Origin: Novosphingobium sp. ST904
GTDB lineage: Bacteria; Pseudomonadota; Alphaproteobacteria; Sphingomonadales; Sphingomonadaceae
Direction: 5' to 3'
Length of the DNA: 64,000 bases
Assembly (NCBI RefSeq): GCF_001298105.1
Contig: NZ_LGJH01000140.1
Location: 1 to 64,000, forward strand
The notes under the pieces are model-generated. The model searched no databases. It saw only the letters and a list, made by a program, of their open reading frames with translations, and was not told the origin of the DNA. Shown in pieces: positions 25,299 through 34,810 of the stretch. Position 1 is the stretch's first letter. Every line of letters starts with the position of its first letter. Position numbers and translations under genes: made by a program.

Positions 25299-26726
25299 CA
25301 GGCCGCTTTCGCCCGCCCGGGTGCTGCCGATCCCGGCTCGCCGTCAGGGGCAGGCTCGTTGATCATCTGGCGCAGCGCGGCCACCGCGCTGTCGGGCTTT
25401 TCGGAAACGAGGCGCTGGGCGAGGTTGACCTGGCGGGAAAGCAGGTCGGCCCGGCGCAAGTCGATGTCGAGCCCGTCGGCGCCGGGGATTTCCGGGCGGT
25501 GCGGCAGGGCCCCGGCGAGCGGCACGGCGTCCAGCGGACGCTCCAGCGCACGTTCGAGGGCGAGCTGGACGGCATCGTCCCGGTCTTCCTCGTCGGCGGC
25601 GGCGCCGGACTTGCGCCGCTTCCGCCCCTTCGGCGGGGCCTTTTCACCGCGCATCGCCGCGATCAGCGGACGAACGCCAAGCAGCAGGACCATCAGCACC
25701 GCCAGCAATGCGGCGCCGTTGCGCACGACCATGGCGAACCACGGGGCCTCGTAGAAGGGCAGGGTCTCGCCGCTTTCCGGCTCGAACCGCCGCACGACGA
25801 CCTTGACCTGATCGCCGCGCTGCGGATCGGCGCCCACGGCCGCGCTCACCAGCGACTGGATGTCCTGCGCCTCCTGCGCGCGCGCGCCTTTCATGGCGTC
25901 CGCCTTGATGGCCACCGCCACGGAAATCCGCCGGACTCCGCCAGGCCGGGTATTGGCGACCGAGACCTGGCGGCCCAGTTCGTAAGTGCGGCTGGAGGAG
26001 GATTCGCCGTTGCTGGTCCACCACTTTCACCGCATCGGGGGAAAGGCCCGGCACCGAGCCGGCGACGAGGTTGACGATGGCGGAGACCTGGCTCTCGGAA
26101 AGCTGGCGCCCGGCCTTCAGCCGCACCATCACCGAGGCGGTGGGCGGCACGTTGTCACGCACGAACACGGACTTCTCGCCCTCGGCAACGTGGACGCGCA
26201 CGGATTCCACGCCGTCGATCTCGCCGATGGTCAGTTGCAGGTCATGCTCGCGGGCGGAACGCAGGCGCTCGCCTTCCAGCGTGCGGCTGGCGCCCATCGG
26301 CAGCTTGTCGAGCATCTGGTCGCCGCTCTCGGGCGTAGCCAGTGCGCCGTCGGAGGCCACGAGCATCCGCGCCTTGTAGAAATCGCCTTCGCCCACGGTG
26401 AGAGCGCCGGTCCGGTTGTCTATCCGGTAGTCGATCCCCGCCTGGTCCAGCGCCGCGGCGACACCGGCGCGGTCGGCATCGCCGAGCTGAGCGTAGAGCA
26501 CGCGCTGCGATGACGGGGCCAGCATGGTCCACGCCAGCAGCGCCCCGCCCACGGCGGCAAGCCCGATGAAGGCAGGCAGCATCTTCTTCACCGCCGGTTG
26601 CGCGGTGAATGTGCCGAGGCGTGTCAGCACCGAGCCGCCGGAACGATCGGTGAATGGCGCGAACATGGAGGTGGTGGCGGGAAGCCGGGCGCCGCCATCG
26701 GCGGCCGCGGGTACGAGGTCGGCCAT
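25298..26726 (-). CDS. fliF: Flagellar MS-ring protein FliF (frameshifted)
   Basis: The restored product is about 475 aa, a little short for FliF. A membrane helix at about 48-68 is followed by the YscJ/FliF domain (RVLYAQLGDADRAGVAAALD, GDFYKARMLVASDGLAT-like, RTLEGERLRSAREHDLQLTI, VVPPTASVMVRL-like) and a second helix near 345 (FAMVVRNGAALLAVLMVLLL). The frame breaks near 26010 in VVDQQ...GESSSSRTYELGR. The length remainder indicates one extra base (or two lost), unlike most other breaks in the window, which are losses. FliF forms the MS ring and houses the export gate. It follows fliE by 6 bp. Confidence 0.9.
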
Positions 26727-26732
26727 GCTGGA

Positions 26733-27116
26733 TCAGACTCCCATCCGCATGATGTCCTGGTAGGCGGACAGCAGCTTGTTGCGCACCTGCATGGTCGCTT
26801 CGAAGGCGACGCCAGCCTCCTGCCGCGCGAGCATGACCTTGGCGACATCGGTGACTTCGCCCTTCTGGTAGGCTTCGGTCACGCCGTCGGCGCGGGACTG
26901 GACCGCGTTCACACCGTCGAGCGCGGACTTCAGCGTATCGGCGAACCCCTGCGCCGGAGCCGCCGTCGTCCCGGCAGAGCCGACCGCGGTGGGCGCCGCG
27001 CCCTGAGCGGCGTGAATCTGCTGGAGCAGGTCGCTGCGCTGGATGATCTGCTGGCGCATGGCCATGATCTGCTGGATACCGCCCGCGTTGGCGGAAAGGG
27101 CGGGGATGGCGCTCAC
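26733..27116 (-). CDS. fliE: Flagellar hook-basal body protein FliE
   Basis: 127 aa from GTG 27116, overlapping the regulator's stop (GTGA). ATG codons further in are alternatives, since FliE is usually 100-110 aa. The C-terminal half matches FliE: FADTLKSALDGVNAVQSRAD, EAYQKGEVTDVAKVMLARQE and ATMQVRNKLLSAYQDIMRMGV. FliE links the MS ring to the rod and is the first protein exported. It is the first structural gene after the sigma-54 activator and immediately before fliF. Confidence 0.93.
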   Translation of the reverse strand: MSAIPALSANAGGIQQIMAMRQQIIQRSDLLQQIHAAQGAAPTAVGSAGTTAAPAQGFADTLKSALDGVNAVQSRADGVTEAYQKGEVTDVAKVMLARQEAGVAFEATMQVRNKLLSAYQDIMRMGV

Positions 27117-28422
27117 CGGATGCCTCCCACCGCGCTGCGGCCGATCTCGATGCCGGCTTCGCGCAGGGAAGCGAGGCGATAGCGCAGGGTCCGCTCGGAA
27201 ATGCCCAGCTCGCGCGCGCGCGCACGCGGTTGCCGCCGCAGGCTTCAAGGGTTTCGGCGATGGCGCGGGCCTCGGAGTTCTGGACGATGCTCGACAGTTT
27301 GCGGCCGCCGTCGCTTTCGGGGCCGTCGCCCGGCATTGCGCCAAGGCCGGTTCCGCCGCCTGCCGCGAAGGGAAGCAGGCGCGCCGGGCTGTCGAACACG
27401 ATGTGCGCGGGCGTGATCGTGCCCTTGCCATGTGCCAGCAACAGGGCGCGGCGCATGACGTTCTCCAGTTCGCGCACGTTGCCCGGCCAGGGGTGAAGCC
27501 GCAGCAGGGCCAGCGCGGCATCGTTCAGGCAGGGCACGCGTGCCGGATCTGGCGCATGGCGCAGGGTCATGCCGAAGGCGAGCGGGGCGATATCGTCCGC
27601 CCGCTCGCGCAAGGGGCGCAGGGTGAGCGGGAAGACGTTGAGGCGGTAATAGAGGTCCGCGCGAAAGCGGCCTTCGGCCACTTCGGTCGGCAGGTCGCGG
27701 TTGGCGCAGGCGATCACGCGAATGTCCACCTTGATCGGGCGTGTCGAGCCGATCGGCACCACTTCCTGTTCCTGCAAGGCGCGCAGCAGCTTGGCCTGGA
27801 GGGAAAGCGGCAGTTCGGCGATCTCGTCCAGCAGCAGGGTGCCGCCGTCCGCGGCGCGCATGAAGCCCTCGCTCGACTGGGTGGCGCCGGTGAAGGCGCC
27901 CTTCTGGTGGCCGAACAGCATGGCCTCCAGCATGGTTTCGGGCATGGCGGCGCAGTTCACCGCGATGAACGGGCCGCTGCGGCGCGGGCTGCGGTTGTGG
28001 ATGAAGCGGCTGAGCACTTCCTTGCCGGTGCCGGTCGGCCCGTTGACGAGCACGGGAATGTCGCTGTTCGCCAGACGGTCAGCCAGGGCGAAAACCGAGA
28101 TGCTCTCGGGATCGGCGGCGATCGGTTCGTCAGGCGCAGCCATGGCGGCGAGCAGCATGGCGAGCGACGCCTCGCTCACGGGGTCGGCGTAAGTCAGCGC
28201 GATTTCGGATCCGCCTTCGCGTGAGAGCGCCGGCACGGCGCCGCGCGACAGCCGCACCTTGCGCGAAGTCGGCATGGCCGAAATCGTGCCGATGGATGCG
28301 TCCGCACCGTCCCGAAGTTCGATCGCCGAACAGTCGAGCAAAGATCCGGCAATAGCCACTGCCCGGTGAGCGAGCGGACCGTGCCGGCGATTAAATTCCG
28401 TGTCGAAAACCGGTTCGACCAT
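27113..28422 (-). CDS. Sigma-54-dependent flagellar regulator (FlbD/FleQ-like), frameshifted
   Basis: The restored product is 436 aa. The AAA+ domain has Walker [10 protein letters not shown] (127-135), the sigma-54 contact loop GAFTGA (175-180) and Walker B GGTLLLDE (193-200). The C-terminal Fis-type HTH reads [20 protein letters not shown] once one base is restored in the CG run at 27211-27226. The N-terminal 105 residues lack the acidic pocket and phospho-Asp of a receiver, so it is probably not phosphorylated. FlbD and FleQ proteins activate middle flagellar promoters. Here it starts the fliE-flhB run and is divergent from flagellin. No convincing -24/-12 site was found in front of it. 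Confidence 0.88.
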
Positions 28423-28578
28423 GTCTCGCGTCCCCGTGGAATTAACAAGTTCCGGGGTTCGATATGCGTGCCTAACGGCGAATCTTTGGGAAATTTAAGG
28501 CCCCGTAGCGACCCTTAGTGAAAGTGAATTTTCGCGGAAGTCCGGGGGTTTCGGGGATGAAGCGTGCCGCAGGCGGGC

Positions 28579-28605
28579 TTAAATTCGCCGTCCCGTTGCC
28601 GGTCT
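28579..28605 (+). promoter_or_regulatory. Candidate sigma-28 (FliA-type) promoter of flagellin
   Basis: TTAAA at 28579-28583 and GCCGGTCT at 28598-28605, with 14 bp between TAAA and GCCGGTCT, approximate the FliA consensus TAAA-N15-GCCGATAA. They lie about 75 bp before the fliC start. Late flagellin genes are normally FliA-dependent. The spacing is one short and the -10 half imperfect, so this is tentative. Confidence 0.4.
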
Positions 28606-28678
28606 TAGCCCCGACAGCCGCACCGGATGGGCCGGCAGACGCTGTTTCCACCTCGAGACACTCAACGGGAGCCAATAC

Positions 28679-29501
28679 ATGTCCGTTATCAACACCAACA
28701 TCAGCGCGATTCGCGCTGCCAATGCGTCGAATTCCGCCAACAAGATGCTCGGCACCGCCATGGAGCGCCTGTCGACCGGCAAGCGCATCAATTCCGCCAA
28801 GGACGATGCCGCCGCCTTGCCATCTCCACTTCGATGACCGCGCAGGTCCGCGGCATGAGCCAGGGCATCCGCAATGCCAATGACGGCATCTCGCTCGCCC
28901 AGACGGCGGAAGGTGCGCTTTCCGAAGTTTCCAACATGCTCCAGCGCGTTCGCGAACTGGCGATCCAGTCGGCCTCGGGCACGTACCAGGATTCGGATCG
29001 CACGGCGATGCAGTCGGAAGTGACGGCGCTGACCAGCCAGATCGACGATATCCTCTCGGACACGACCTTCAACGGCAACACGCTGTTCTCGACCACTTCG
29101 GGCAGCGACGTGACCTTCGACATCCAGACCGGCGCAAATTCGGGCGAGACGATCACGCTGACCTCCTCGGCGATCGACGGCACCAATATCGACGCTTCCG
29201 CGCTCGACGTCTCCTCGGCCTCGGCCGCTTCGGACACCATCGACAGCGTCATCTCGCGCTGGCGGATGTGAACAAGACCCGCGCCTCGCTCGGCGCCGGC
29301 CAGAACCGACTGGAATCGGCGGTGAACAACCTCACCAACAACGTGACCAACCTGTCGGACGCGCGCTCGCGGATCGAGGATGCCGACTATTCGAGCGAGA
29401 CCACGCAGATGGCCAAGGCCCAGATCCTGAGCCAGGCGTCCACTGCGATGATCGCGCAGGCCAACCAGAGCCAGCAGAACGTGCTGTCGCTGCTCCGCTA
29501 A
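28679..29501 (+). CDS. fliC: Flagellin (frameshifted twice)
   Basis: The restored product is 274 aa, a short flagellin made of D0/D1 domains plus a small variable centre. The N-terminus [20 protein letters not shown] continues to [17 protein letters not shown]; one G is missing near 28811 (GCCGGCCTT) before [17 protein letters not shown] second G is missing near 29256, before [20 protein letters not shown], and the C-terminus ends [15 protein letters not shown], as in all flagellins. Both losses lie in invariant regions, so the filament gene is probably intact in the organism. It is the only plus-strand gene of the flagellar cluster. The start is ATG 28679, 7 bp after CGGGAG. Confidence 0.95.
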
Positions 29502-29518
29502 GCGAAGCTCATCGACTG

Positions 29519-29544
29519 GCGGCCGGTCCTGCGTGACCGGCCGC
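29519..29544 (+). terminator. Hairpin after flagellin gene
   Basis: GCGGCCGGTC and GACCGGCCGC are a perfect 10-bp inverted repeat with a 6-nt loop, starting 18 bp after the fliC stop. It lacks a T tract, so it could end transcription with Rho or stabilise the abundant flagellin mRNA. Confidence 0.55.
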
Positions 29545-29723
29545 GCGGCCCGGCGCCAGTCCCCAGAGCGCCGGGCCCGTTCGCGTGTCGGCATGCCGTT
29601 CGTATGCCGGCATCGGGGGGCTGGCCGAAGAACGCGCGGCCACGAGCGAATACAGGCAGGACACGACCGGGCAACGGACGGTTCATAGAGGAGCATGACC
29701 CGCTTCCTCGATCTGGACATTTC

Positions 29724-30425
29724 ATGCGCCGCGCTTCCCCCATCCGCCTCGCCAGCCGTTTCGCCATGGCCTTCGCCTCGTTCCTGCCGGTAGCCGCCGC
29801 TGCCGAAACGCGGGAGGACGAGCAGGTCTGGGTAAATCTTACGGCGATGGGGCCGATCTCGGGCGATGTCGTCTACTTCGCCGAGCTTCAGCCGCGCATG
29901 GGTGATGGAGCCTCGCGGCTGGACCAGCTCCTGCTGCGCGGGGCGGTGGGCCTGAAGCTTTCTCCTTCCGTCACGCTCTATCAGGGCTATGCCCATGTCG
30001 TGGTGCCGGTGGACGGCGGCAGGGACGTGAACGAGGAGCGCAGCTTCCAGCAGCTCAACTGGTTCATGGGCAGGCCGCTGGGCGGCGAACTCACCTCGCG
30101 TACGCGGCTGGAGCAGCGCTGGCGTTCGGACGGCGGCGATACCGGCTGGCGCCTGCGCGAGATGCTGCGTTACGAAAAGCCGCTGCAGCCCGGAAGCAAT
30201 GCCGTGAACGCGCTGGTCTATGCGGAAGGCTTCCTTGCGCTCAACGACACGGACTGGGGCGCGCGCGGCGGCTTCGACCAGCTCCGCTCCTTCGTCGGCG
30301 TGGAACTGGGCGTGAAGGATGCGACTACCGTGGAACTGGGCTATCTCAACCAGGTGATAGACCAGAGCCGGGGCCGGACGCGAGTGAACCACGTCGCCTC
30401 GGTGACCCTGTTCTTCCGTCACTGA
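29724..30425 (+). CDS. DUF2490 family outer-surface/periplasmic protein
   Basis: 233 aa with an N-terminal signal peptide (MRRASPIRLASRFAMAFASF, cleaved after about AAAAET). The rest alternates in strands typical of the DUF2490 beta-barrel family: DEQVWVNLTAMGPISGDVVY, SRTRLEQRWRSDGGDTGWRL, LRYEKPLQPG, and a final aromatic strand NHVASVTLFFRH, which suggests outer-membrane insertion. Function unknown. It is a single gene after flagellin, on the same strand, 222 bp away. Confidence 0.8.
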   Translation: MRRASPIRLASRFAMAFASFLPVAAAAETREDEQVWVNLTAMGPISGDVVYFAELQPRMGDGASRLDQLLLRGAVGLKLSPSVTLYQGYAHVVVPVDGGRDVNEERSFQQLNWFMGRPLGGELTSRTRLEQRWRSDGGDTGWRLREMLRYEKPLQPGSNAVNALVYAEGFLALNDTDWGARGGFDQLRSFVGVELGVKDATTVELGYLNQVIDQSRGRTRVNHVASVTLFFRH

Positions 30426-30478
30426 ACATCAGGAATGCCCCGCTTTGGCGCGGGACAGGCCTTTTGCACCCGTCCCTG

Positions 30479-30880
30479 TCAGACCAGTCCCAGCTTGGCC
30501 AGTTCGCGGGCGAGCGCAGGGGGCATGGCATCGCCGGCGCTCTCGCCCTCGCCAAGGTCGCGCGGGGCCTGTTCCTCGGCAAGATAGCGCCATCCCTGAT
30601 GGGCGCGCTTGGGCTGGGTGACGACCGGGATCAGGGTGGGGGCGAGGCGGATGTGCCAGCGCCCGTCCTCGCGTTGCTCGAACCCGAGGATGGGCGAGCG
30701 TCCGATCAGCGCATGTTCGTAGATCCAGTAGAGCGAGCCGCCGACCATCTCTTCCTGCCGCTTGGGCAGGTAGCGGGTGGTCAGGCGGGCTTCACCGATC
30801 GCTTCGTGGCTCTCCAGCCAGGCGCGCAGGTCCGCCGGGCTCTCGGCGGAAAAGGCGATCTTGGTCATGTGCAGCGGCAT
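30479..30880 (-). CDS. DUF1489 family protein
   Basis: 133 aa. LTTRYLPKRQEEMVGGSLYW, IYEHALIGRSPILGFEQRED and IRLAPTLIPVVTQPKRAHQGWRY-like segments match the DUF1489 family, conserved and widely distributed in alphaproteobacteria, function unknown. Start MPLHMTKIAF (ATG 30880; the internal Met at position 5 is an alternative). It is 24 bp downstream of the mgtE stop and on the same strand, so the two may be cotranscribed. No signal peptide. Confidence 0.85.
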   Translation of the reverse strand: MPLHMTKIAFSAESPADLRAWLESHEAIGEARLTTRYLPKRQEEMVGGSLYWIYEHALIGRSPILGFEQREDGRWHIRLAPTLIPVVTQPKRAHQGWRYLAEEQAPRDLGEGESAGDAMPPALARELAKLGLV

Positions 30881-30904
30881 GGGCGCTAGATAGGTACTGG
30901 AGGT

Positions 30905-32342
30905 TTAACCCACCAGACCGGAAACCGTCGCCAGCCCGAGGAAGACGAGGAAGCCCATCGAGTCCGTTGTCATCGTCACGAAGATGGACGAGGCGATGGC
31001 CGGGTCCGCCTTGAGCCGTTCCAATGTCAGCGGCACGAACACGCCCGCCATGCCGGCGATCAGGATATTGGTCATCATCGCCAGCGCAATGACCAGGCCC
31101 AGCGTGACATTGCCGAAGATCAGGCTGACGACGATGCCGATGACCACCGCGATCGTGCAGCCATTCAGCAGCGCGATGGACATCTCGCGCCGCACCGCGC
31201 GCCAGGCGTTGGACGCGGTAAGCTGGTTGGTGGCCAGCGCGCGGACGGTGACGGCCAGCGTCTGCGTACCGGCATTGCCGCCGAGGCCCGCCACGATCGG
31301 CATGAGCGTGGCCAGCGCGACCATCTTCGAGATCGTCCCTTCGAACATCGCGATGACCGACGAGGCGAGAGTGGCGGTGAGCAGGTTGGCGATCAGCCAG
31401 CGCACGCGCGCCGAATAGGCATCGCGGATCGGCTCGTTGATGTCGCCGTCGCCCGCGCCGGACAGCAGCAGGGTATCCTCGCCCGCTTCTTCCTGAATGA
31501 TGTGGACGATGTCGTCGACCGTGACCTGGCCGATCAGCCGCCCGGCCTCGTCGACCACGGCGGCGGAGATCAGCGCATATTTCTGGAAGCGCAGCGCGAC
31601 TTCCTCCTGATCCATGTCGGCCGGGATCAGGGTCTGGTCGCGCGCCATCACGTCGTAGAGCGGGATGTTGCGGGGGGTGCGAAGTATCCAGGAGAGCGCG
31701 CAAGTACCGATCGGGCGGTGCATCGGATCGACGATGAACACTTCCCAGAACTCCGTCGGCAGCTCGCGGTGTTCGCGCAGGAAATCGATGAGGTCGCCGA
31801 GGTCATCGATTCGTGGACGGCCACGAAATCGCGGCTCATCAGGCGGCCGGCGGATTCTTCCGGATAGGACAGCGCGTTTTCGATGGCGGCGCGGTCTTCC
31901 GGCTCCATCTCGGCCAGGACGGCCTGCTGGTCCTCCTCGTCGAGATCCTCCAGCATGGCGACCGCGTCGTCGGTGTCGAGCTGTTCGGCGATCTCGGCGA
32001 CGACTTCGGCGGGCAGCGCCTCCATCAGCGCCTCGCGCACCCAGTCGTTCAGCTCCGCGATGACCTCCACGCCCATCAGGTCGCGGATGGCCCGGGCAGA
32101 CCGAGACGCTCGTTCTCGTCGACCAGCTCGAACAAGTCGGCGATGTCGGCGGGGTGGAGCGGTTCGACGAGATCGTAGACGCGCTCGAAATCCTCGTCGT
32201 CCAGCGCGTCCTTCACGCTGCGGACGAATTCGGCCTTCAGGCGGTTGTCGTCGTCGAGGCTTTCGGACGGCGCTTCGGGAGGAGCGTCCTGCGCTTCATG
32301 GGCGCGATCCTTCAGCTCTTCTTCGAGGTCCGTTTCCGTCAT
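30905..32342 (-). CDS. mgtE: Magnesium transporter MgtE (frameshifted twice)
   Basis: The restored product is 479 aa. It begins MTETDLEEELKDRAHEAQDA (an upstream Met at 32363 is possible). The MgtE_N domain has EPLHPADIADLFELVDENER, then two CBS domains (GRLMSRDFVAVHE; TLIPADMDQEEVALRFQKYA and LIGQVTVDDIVHIIQEEAGE) and a five-helix membrane part with VALATLMPIVAGLGGNAGTQ, the conserved Mg pore segment. Two single-base losses (near 32097 in CTGGCC, and near 31800) split the gene into three frames. MgtE is a Mg2+-gated channel of the inner membrane. Both breaks look like sequence errors. Confidence 0.92.
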
Positions 32343-32507
32343 GCTGGCCGGTCTACGCGCCATTTTCGCAATTGCAACAGCGCGCATTCGATTTGCCGGG
32401 CCGAGGCCAAACTACCATGTCCTGACGTGACATTGCCGCGCCATTCCCTATATCGGGCGCCAATGCCCGACCGGCGCGCAGCTCGCGCCGGCAGAAGGAG
32501 ATAGGCA

Positions 32508-32978
32508 ATGGCTGACGAATACCTGACGCTCACTCTCGACACCGGCAACGGCGAAGGCGGCGACGTCAAGATCAAGCTGCGCCCCGACCTCGCCCCCGGC
32601 CACGTCGAGCGCATCAAGGAACTGACCGGCGAAGGTTTCTACGACGGTATCAAGTTCCACCGCGTGATCCCGGGCTTCATGGCGCAGGGCGGCTGCCCCA
32701 ACGGCACCGGCATGGGCGGTTCGGAAAAGCCCGACCTGCAGGCGGAATTCAACGCCGAACCGCACGTGCGCGGCGTCTGCTCGATGGCCCGCACCAGCTA
32801 TCCGCACTCGGCCAACAGCCAGTTCTTCATCTGCTTCGACGATGCACGCTTCCTCGACAAGCAGTACACCGTGTGGGGCCAGGTGGTCGAAGGCATGGGA
32901 CTCGTCGACGCGCTGCCCAAGGGCGAGCCGCCGCGTGAGCCGGGCAAGATCGTCAAGGCGACCGTTTCGGAAGGCTGA
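32508..32978 (+). CDS. Cyclophilin-type peptidyl-prolyl cis-trans isomerase
   Basis: 156 aa. The active-site segment GIKFHRVIPGFMAQGG carries the catalytic Arg; SANSQFFICFDDARFLDKQY and GQVVEGMGLVDAL follow the cyclophilin pattern. There is no signal peptide, so it is the cytoplasmic PpiB-type enzyme rather than the periplasmic PpiA. The start is preceded by AGAAGGAGA, a good ribosome site. It is a single gene, divergent from mgtE and ended by the hairpin at 33004-33038. Confidence 0.94.
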   Translation: MADEYLTLTLDTGNGEGGDVKIKLRPDLAPGHVERIKELTGEGFYDGIKFHRVIPGFMAQGGCPNGTGMGGSEKPDLQAEFNAEPHVRGVCSMARTSYPHSANSQFFICFDDARFLDKQYTVWGQVVEGMGLVDALPKGEPPREPGKIVKATVSEG

Positions 32979-33003
32979 TCCTTTCCGGGCTCTTGCCGAC
33001 AGT

Positions 33004-33038
33004 GAAAAGGGCGGTGCCGCTGGCGCCGCCCTTTTTCG
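33004..33038. terminator. Bidirectional intrinsic terminator
   Basis: AAAAGGGCGG and CCGCCCTTTTT form a stem with inner GC pairs and end in T runs on both strands. It lies between the cyclophilin gene and the convergent DUF2059 gene and serves both. Confidence 0.85.
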
Positions 33039-33049
33039 TTACCCCTTCG

Positions 33050-33795
33050 TTACTGCGCGGCCTTTGCCTTTTCGCTCTTCTCGAGCTCCGTTTCCGATAT
33101 GCCGAGCAGTTTGGCGAGGCGGGCCTTCTCGCTCTTCGAAAGCTCCGCGTAGCTGCGCGGTGCCGGCAGTCCGGCGCTGGCGGCCTTCACTTTTTCGACG
33201 ATGGACGGCATCTGTTCCATCAGCTTGGGAGCGAAGGCCTGCATCTTCTCCATGACTTCGGGCGACATCATGATGAGATAGGAATCGGCGGCATAAGCCT
33301 TGCCGGTCGGCGTCGCGAAGAAGGTGTTGAGTTCGTCGAGCTGGGCGGCGGTGTACTTCCCGGCATAAGCCTGCGTCAGCCCGGCGCGAACGTCCGGTTC
33401 GACCTGGGTCATCAGCGGGATCATCTCGCTCATCATGGTGCGCGTGGAGATCTGCATGCGCTGTTTGAAGGCCGGATCGTAGATTTCCATGATCTCGGCG
33501 AGGGAGGCGGGACCAAGCTTCCCGGGATCGACGCCGCTCAGCCCCGCCAGCTGCCGGAGCGGCATTTTCATGGTGGAATCCATGATGGAGTCCATCATCT
33601 TGTCGAGCGTGCCGTTCATCAGGCGGGCGTAAGTCCCGGCTGGAAACACGTAGTCCACCGTCTGGCGGGCGGCGGCGATGCGCGCGGGGTCGGTGACGGG
33701 GGTGGCAGCCGCCGGTGCGGCAGGCTCCGCGGCCCATGCCGGCGCGTCGATGCAATGACGGCCGCCGTGGCAGCGGTAAGGAAAGCGGATTTCAT
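33050..33795 (-). CDS. DUF2059 domain-containing secreted protein (frameshifted)
   Basis: The restored product is about 248 aa. A signal peptide, MKSAFLTAATAAVIAS, begins at ATG 33795. One G is missing near 33745 (ACGGCG read as ACGCG), after which the mature part starts as APAWAAEPAAPAAATPVTDP. The DUF2059 domain is visible as LTQAYAGKYTAAQLDELNTF and FATPTGKAYAADSYLIMMSP. The C-terminus is Lys/Glu-rich (LSKSEKARLAKLLGISETEL). Function unknown; probably periplasmic. It is convergent with the cyclophilin gene. Confidence 0.8.
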
Positions 33796-33872
33796 GCAAG
33801 GCCCCCGGATGTCGCGATAAAGTCGCTTGCAACATAGACCGCGCGGCGATCCGGGGGAATGGTATTCGGGCG

Positions 33873-34757
33873 TCAGAGGCCCGCTTGCAGCAGCCATTCG
33901 TGGAAGATGCGCACTGGGCGCGATTCCAGGGCCTTGGGCTTGCAGACGAACCAGTAGCGGTAGGGGCTTTCCACATCGATATCGAACAGCCGCGCCAGGC
34001 GATTGTCGTGGCTGCGGCGGAAGTGGTCGTCGTGCATGATGGCGATGCCGAGGCCTTGCGCCGCCGCTTCGAGCACGAGCTGGCCGGAGTCGAAACGGTC
34101 CACCGATGCCGGTTCCAGCTTGGACAGGCCGATCGCGTTCTTCCACGCGTCGAGGCTCTGCGGGAGATCCTGATGGATCAGGAACGTCTGCTTGGACAGG
34201 ATCGCCTCGTCCGGGACGTTGCCGATCTCCTGCGCCATCTCCTTGGAGGTGATGGCGTAGACCTTGTTGTGGTCAAGCTGGATGCGGTAATAGGCCGGGT
34301 CCGGCTCGGGCGAGAGGATGATCGCGGCGTCCAGCGTGTCGCCTACGCGGTCTTCCAGATGGGCGCCGGTGTCGATGTCGATGTGCAGGCGCGGGTGCAG
34401 CTTGCGCAGTTCCGGCAGGCGCGGGAACAGGCGTTGGCCGCCAAACAGCGAAGGCACGCCGAGATGAAGGCGCAGCACCTGGCCACGGTCGATCTGCGAT
34501 TCCACCGCTTCGGCCAGTTCTTCCAGCTTGGGGCCGACCACGTTGTAGAAGGCCATGCCTTCGTCGGTCAGCTTCATCGACTGGTGCTGGCGCGTGAACA
34601 GGCGCTTGCCGGTGAAGTCCTCCAGCGCGGCGACGCGGCGCGAGAGGGCGGAAGGCGAGAGTGCCAGTTCGTTGGCCGCCGCCTTGGCCGAACCGAGGCG
34701 GACGACGCGGACGAAGGCTTCAAGCGCGCGCAGAGGTGGGAGACGACGTACAGGCAA
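33873..34757 (-). CDS. LysR-family transcriptional regulator (GcvA-like)
   Basis: 294 aa. The winged HTH at 5-65 reads LPPLRALEAFVRVVRLGSAK, ALSPSALSRRVAALEDFTGKRLFTR, followed by the substrate-binding domain (about 90-290; RLHLGVPSLFGGQRLFPRLP, AAQGLGIAIMHDDHF). The LPPLRALEAF start and the overall pattern resemble the GcvA branch. Its inducer and target genes are not evident: it is codirectional with corC (53 bp downstream of that stop) and nothing is divergently transcribed from it. Confidence 0.9.
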   Translation of the reverse strand: MPVRRLPPLRALEAFVRVVRLGSAKAAANELALSPSALSRRVAALEDFTGKRLFTRQHQSMKLTDEGMAFYNVVGPKLEELAEAVESQIDRGQVLRLHLGVPSLFGGQRLFPRLPELRKLHPRLHIDIDTGAHLEDRVGDTLDAAIILSPEPDPAYYRIQLDHNKVYAITSKEMAQEIGNVPDEAILSKQTFLIHQDLPQSLDAWKNAIGLSKLEPASVDRFDSGQLVLEAAAQGLGIAIMHDDHFRRSHDNRLARLFDIDVESPYRYWFVCKPKALESRPVRIFHEWLLQAGL

Positions 34758-34810
34758 TGGCTTGTCTTTTCACTCGGGGTCTGGAGCCGCCGGCAGGGCG
34801 GCACCATGGG

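Noticed and set aside
27211..27226. CG dinucleotide run as a phase-variation tract in the sigma-54 regulator
   Set aside because: The run is short (about six CG units) and the single missing base fits the general error pattern; no sign of promoter or start-codon phase control.
28681..29271. Flagellin considered as a genuine pseudogene
   Set aside because: Both breaks are single G losses in invariant segments and match the error pattern seen in essential genes; error is the better explanation.
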